Shown: one piece after another, positions 13,729-15,969 of the stretch | Numbering within the stretch: the stretch's first letter is position 1 | Layout: every line of letters begins with the position of its first letter | DNA from: CAZEZY01 sp964516635 | Lineage (GTDB): Bacteria > Pseudomonadota > Gammaproteobacteria > Burkholderiales > Burkholderiaceae_C | Assembly (NCBI GenBank): GCA_964516635.1 | Contig: CAZEZY010000051.1 | Coordinates: forward strand, 1 to 15,969 | Length of the DNA stretch: 15,969 bases | Direction of reading: 5' to 3' | Translations under genes and position numbers: made by a program | The notes under the pieces: generated by a model | What the model was told of the DNA's origin: nothing | Database searches by the model: none | Seen by the model: only the letters and a program-made list of their open reading frames with translations

Positions 13729-14230
13729 ATCGCTGGGTTCGTTGCTGTCTTCGGAAATCCCAGGGTGGCATGGGGTCGGGTTCAACCCAGAGGCCCTTGC
13801 GCTCAGATTGTGCACGCCATTGTGCCCAGGCATAACGCCATCGATCGTCCCAGCGCTGGTCTGCCTGATATCGTTTGTAATGCCAGGCCATGCCTGTCCG
13901 TACCATCCTCAGGTTGATGTCTTCGCCGTCGAGCAGGACCTTGCCCAGAATGCGCCGGTAGGAATCGCGTTTCTGGTGTTCCACTGCCACGTCGCGGTTC
14001 AGAACCCACTGGGTCAGGGCTTCTTTTGAGGCGTTGCCGTGTGGCTGGTCGTTTTCGGGCGCGTCGATGCCTTGCAGCCTGATCCGGTGTTGTCGCCCGG
14101 TGTCATCGCGCAAAGTCACCGTATCGCCATCGGCCACGGCCACCACACGACCGGTCAGCTGACCCGAATGGGCGAGTGCGAACCAGAACAGCAGACAAGC
14201 CAGGGTCAACCCGCGTTGGCCTGACTTCAT
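13691..14230 (-). CDS. Secreted staphylococcal-nuclease-like (thermonuclease) protein
   Basis: This is a 179-residue SNase-domain protein, expected to hydrolyse DNA or RNA phosphodiesters with calcium. Residues 1-23 form a signal peptide (basic start, then LTLACLLFWFALAHSG), so it should act in the periplasm or outside the cell. The catalytic set is visible by comparison with S. aureus nuclease: Asp34 and Asp36 (ADGDTVTL), Arg51 and Glu59 in RIRLQGIDAPE, Asp55, and Arg93 in DSYRRILGKV. The C-terminal tail of about 25 residues is charged and probably disordered. The ATG shares an ATGA overlap with the stop of the upstream transporter gene, so translation is probably coupled. The 3' end overlaps the HD-like gene by 38 bp on the other strand. 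Confidence 0.92.
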   Translation of the reverse strand: MKSGQRGLTLACLLFWFALAHSGQLTGRVVAVADGDTVTLRDDTGRQHRIRLQGIDAPENDQPHGNASKEALTQWVLNRDVAVEHQKRDSYRRILGKVLLDGEDINLRMVRTGMAWHYKRYQADQRWDDRWRYAWAQWRAQSERKGLWVEPDPMPPWDFRRQQRTQRFRDEPASAPAGS

Positions 14231-15141
14231 CGGGCGGTGATCATGCTGCCCGATTTGGCCTGGTCGCGAGCGAGTGCCTCACGCTCGCTCATCCGGCGGA
14301 AGAACACGGTCACTGCACTGCTCACCAGCACGATGAAGAGGGAATACAGCACCGGGATCAGCAGCACTTCCTGCTGGGTCGGTCCGGAAAAGCTGAGGGT
14401 GACGATCAGGATGGCCAGTGGCCCGTTCTGGATGCCGGTTTCCAGCGCAATGGTACGGCTGCGATTGCGATCCTGCCGCAAGAGGCGGGACAGGCCATAG
14501 CCCAGCGCCATCCCCATCAGCCCCAGCCCGATGGAGGCCACGTACACCGGCATCGGCGTGACAGCCAGCAGCTGGTGGTTACGCGGTACCCAGGTCACCA
14601 ACAGGAACAGGATCACCACAATCCCCAGGAAGCCACCCAGCAGTTCGATGCTGGCGCCAATGTTCGGGTTCACTTTGCGCAACACCATGCCAATGAGCGT
14701 AGGGACCAGCAGCACCAGAAGAACCTGGGCCACGTTGCTTGCCGGGATCTTGAATTCCCCGGTGATGCCAGCCGCCTGAGAATAGAACTCCAGCAGGGTG
14801 GGCACCATCACCAGTGCCACGAGGGTGGACACACTGGTCATCATGATGGACAGGGCCAGCACCGCCTTGCTGAAATAGGTGAAGATGTTGGATGTCGTGC
14901 CGCCCGGCATGCAGGCTATCAGCAACAAGCCCACCGCCACCGCTGGATTCAGACCCAGCACCATGGCAGCGCTGAAGCCAATGAATGGCATGATGCCGTA
15001 CTGGCACAGCAGGCCGATGAGCACGCCTTTCGGCTTGCGAAAGGCAATCAGGAAGTCACGCCAGGTGAGGGATGCGCCCATGCCCATCATGATGACCATC
15101 ATCATGATGCCCAGCAGTTTGGTTTCGAATTCGGTGACCAT
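14227..15141 (-). CDS. Bile-acid:sodium symporter (BASS) family transporter
   Basis: The BASS family comprises sodium-coupled importers of organic anions such as bile acids, pantoate or 2-keto acids. The 304-residue protein is almost entirely membrane helices (about nine to ten segments) with a short charged C-terminal tail. Family motifs are present: MPGGTTSNIFTYFSKA at 78-93 and ALETGIQNGPLAI at 232-244, where the conserved Glu235 and Gln238-Asn239 correspond to sodium-site residues. The ATG at 15141 was chosen because hydrophobic homology starts just after it; earlier residues in the frame are Arg-rich and lie in the gap and fadD end. It starts 16 bp after the fadD stop and its own stop overlaps the nuclease start (ATGA). 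The substrate cannot be named from sequence. Confidence 0.92.
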   Translation of the reverse strand: MVTEFETKLLGIMMMVIMMGMGASLTWRDFLIAFRKPKGVLIGLLCQYGIMPFIGFSAAMVLGLNPAVAVGLLLIACMPGGTTSNIFTYFSKAVLALSIMMTSVSTLVALVMVPTLLEFYSQAAGITGEFKIPASNVAQVLLVLLVPTLIGMVLRKVNPNIGASIELLGGFLGIVVILFLLVTWVPRNHQLLAVTPMPVYVASIGLGLMGMALGYGLSRLLRQDRNRSRTIALETGIQNGPLAILIVTLSFSGPTQQEVLLIPVLYSLFIVLVSSAVTVFFRRMSEREALARDQAKSGSMITAR

Positions 15142-15157
15142 GGTGTGTGTCCGTGGG

Positions 15158-15969
15158 TTAGTGGGCCTGTGCGCCTGTTTGCAACGCGGCCTTGACTTCC
15201 GCCTTGAGGTTCTTGCGCAGCACCTTGCCAATCGCACTCTTGGGCAGTTCTTCGCGTATCACCACCGATTTCGGCACCTTGTATGCTGCCAGCGATTGCC
15301 GGCAGTGCGACACCACCGCTTCGGGCTCCAGAGGGCCGCCGTGTTCAGGGTTGTGCACCACATAAGCGCGCACCGCCTCACCCGTCTTGTCGTCTGGCAC
15401 GCCAATCACGGCCACTTCCAGCACCGCGTCCATCTGGGCAATCACGTCCTCCACCTCGTTGGGGTAGACGTTGAAGCCCGACACGATGATCAGGTCCTTC
15501 TTTCGGTCCACGATTTTCAGGTAACCGTCGGCGTCGATCACGGCCACATCGCCAGTAGCGAGCCACCCATCGTGCAATACCTCGGCCGATTCCTCGGGCC
15601 GGTTCCAGTAACCTTGCATCACCTGTGGCCCATGCACCCAGATCTCACCGGGTTCGCCAGGGGCGGCGTCAGTGCCCTGATCGGTGACCAGACGGATATC
15701 GGTGCCCGGCGTGGGGATGCCGATGCTGCCCGTGCGAGGCGCCCCCTGCAGCGGATTGAAACTCACCACCGGCGAGGATTCGGTGAGGCCGTAGCCCTCG
15801 GCGATCGGGGTCTGTGTGACATCGCGCCAGCGCTGCGCCACCGCACTGTGCAGCGCGGTGCCTCCGGCAATGGACGCCTTGAGCCGCTTGGGCGGGTAGG
15901 CCACGAACCATTCCTCGTTCAGCAGGCCGTTGTAGAGGGTGTTGACCCCGGTCATCCAGGTGATGGGGT
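15158..15969 (-). CDS. fadD: Long-chain fatty acid-CoA ligase FadD (N-terminal part beyond window)
   Basis: FadD activates free fatty acids to acyl-CoA through an acyl-AMP intermediate, feeding beta-oxidation. Only the last 270 codons are present; the frame is open through position 15969 and homology continues across it (PITWMTGVNTLYN), so the ATG at 15955 is internal. Visible adenylate-forming motifs are EGYGLTESSPVVSFNP, GPQVMQGYWNRPEE, TGDVAVIDADGYL, the fatty-acyl-CoA-synthetase signature VDRKKDLIIVSGFNVYPNEVED, and a C-terminal LPKSAIGKVLRK carrying the catalytic Lys. The likeness to E. coli FadD is strong, making it a better fit than a medium-chain or aryl ligase, though paralogues are common in these bacteria. 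The transporter gene follows after 16 bp on the same strand, so they are probably cotranscribed. Confidence 0.9.
   Translation of the reverse strand, partial: PITWMTGVNTLYNGLLNEEWFVAYPPKRLKASIAGGTALHSAVAQRWRDVTQTPIAEGYGLTESSPVVSFNPLQGAPRTGSIGIPTPGTDIRLVTDQGTDAAPGEPGEIWVHGPQVMQGYWNRPEESAEVLHDGWLATGDVAVIDADGYLKIVDRKKDLIIVSGFNVYPNEVEDVIAQMDAVLEVAVIGVPDDKTGEAVRAYVVHNPEHGGPLEPEAVVSHCRQSLAAYKVPKSVVIREELPKSAIGKVLRKNLKAEVKAALQTGAQAH

Noticed and set aside
14176..15195. 339-codon plus-strand frame antisense to the BASS transporter
   Set aside because: His/Gln-rich shadow translation; the minus-strand transporter has family motifs and membrane helices.
1..15969. CRISPR arrays, insertion sequences, tRNA or rRNA genes, phage or defence modules
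   Set aside because: No regularly spaced repeats, transposase motifs, terminal inverted repeats, tRNA-like cloverleafs or defence domains were seen on either strand.

Overview
The window is high-GC, densely coding bacterial DNA. Protein sequences and gene content (RadA, YqiA, RodA, TldD, class I DAHP synthase, Mpl, TlpA-like thioredoxin, c-di-GMP proteins, FadD) fit a betaproteobacterium, most likely Burkholderiales and plausibly Comamonadaceae. That placement rests on family resemblance only, since no search could be run. There are no insertion sequences, phage genes, CRISPR arrays, tRNA or rRNA. Both ends cut through genes: radA at the left and fadD at the right.

Layout. 1-1690 (minus): yqiA-like esterase then radA. 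1713-4351 (plus): rodA and tldD, divergent from yqiA across only 22 bp. 4352-4605: a complete-looking transcription attenuator, made of a 22-codon leader peptide with six aromatic codons in a row of seven, a competing antiterminator and an intrinsic terminator. It leads into aroG (4606-5742). 5827-6147: a small orphan protein. 6137-7567 (minus): mpl, cell-wall peptide recycling. 7616-8736 (plus): an unrecognised protein with a nucleotidyltransferase-like motif, overlapping a TlpA-like thiol-disulfide oxidoreductase. 8724-12418 (minus): an HD-GYP protein translationally coupled to a PAS-PAS-PAS-GGDEF-EAL protein. 12520-13728 (plus): a divergent HD-GYP-like paralogue that has lost its HD dyad. 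13691-15969 (minus): fadD, a bile-acid:sodium-symporter-type transporter and a secreted staphylococcal-type nuclease, the last two coupled through an ATGA overlap.

How the parts fit. RodA and Mpl both serve peptidoglycan. The attenuator would tie the first step of the shikimate pathway to charging of Phe, Tyr and Trp tRNAs. The 8.7-13.7 kb block is a c-di-GMP signalling island with one apparently active and one apparently dead HD-GYP-type protein facing apart.

The strongest finding is the aroG attenuator. The second is a recurring pattern: a -10-like hexamer ends 6-8 nt before the start codon of about eight genes, mostly without a good ribosome binding site. This suggests widespread leaderless or near-leaderless transcripts, including the attenuator's own leader peptide. 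Three convergent gene pairs overlap at their 3' ends without a visible terminator.
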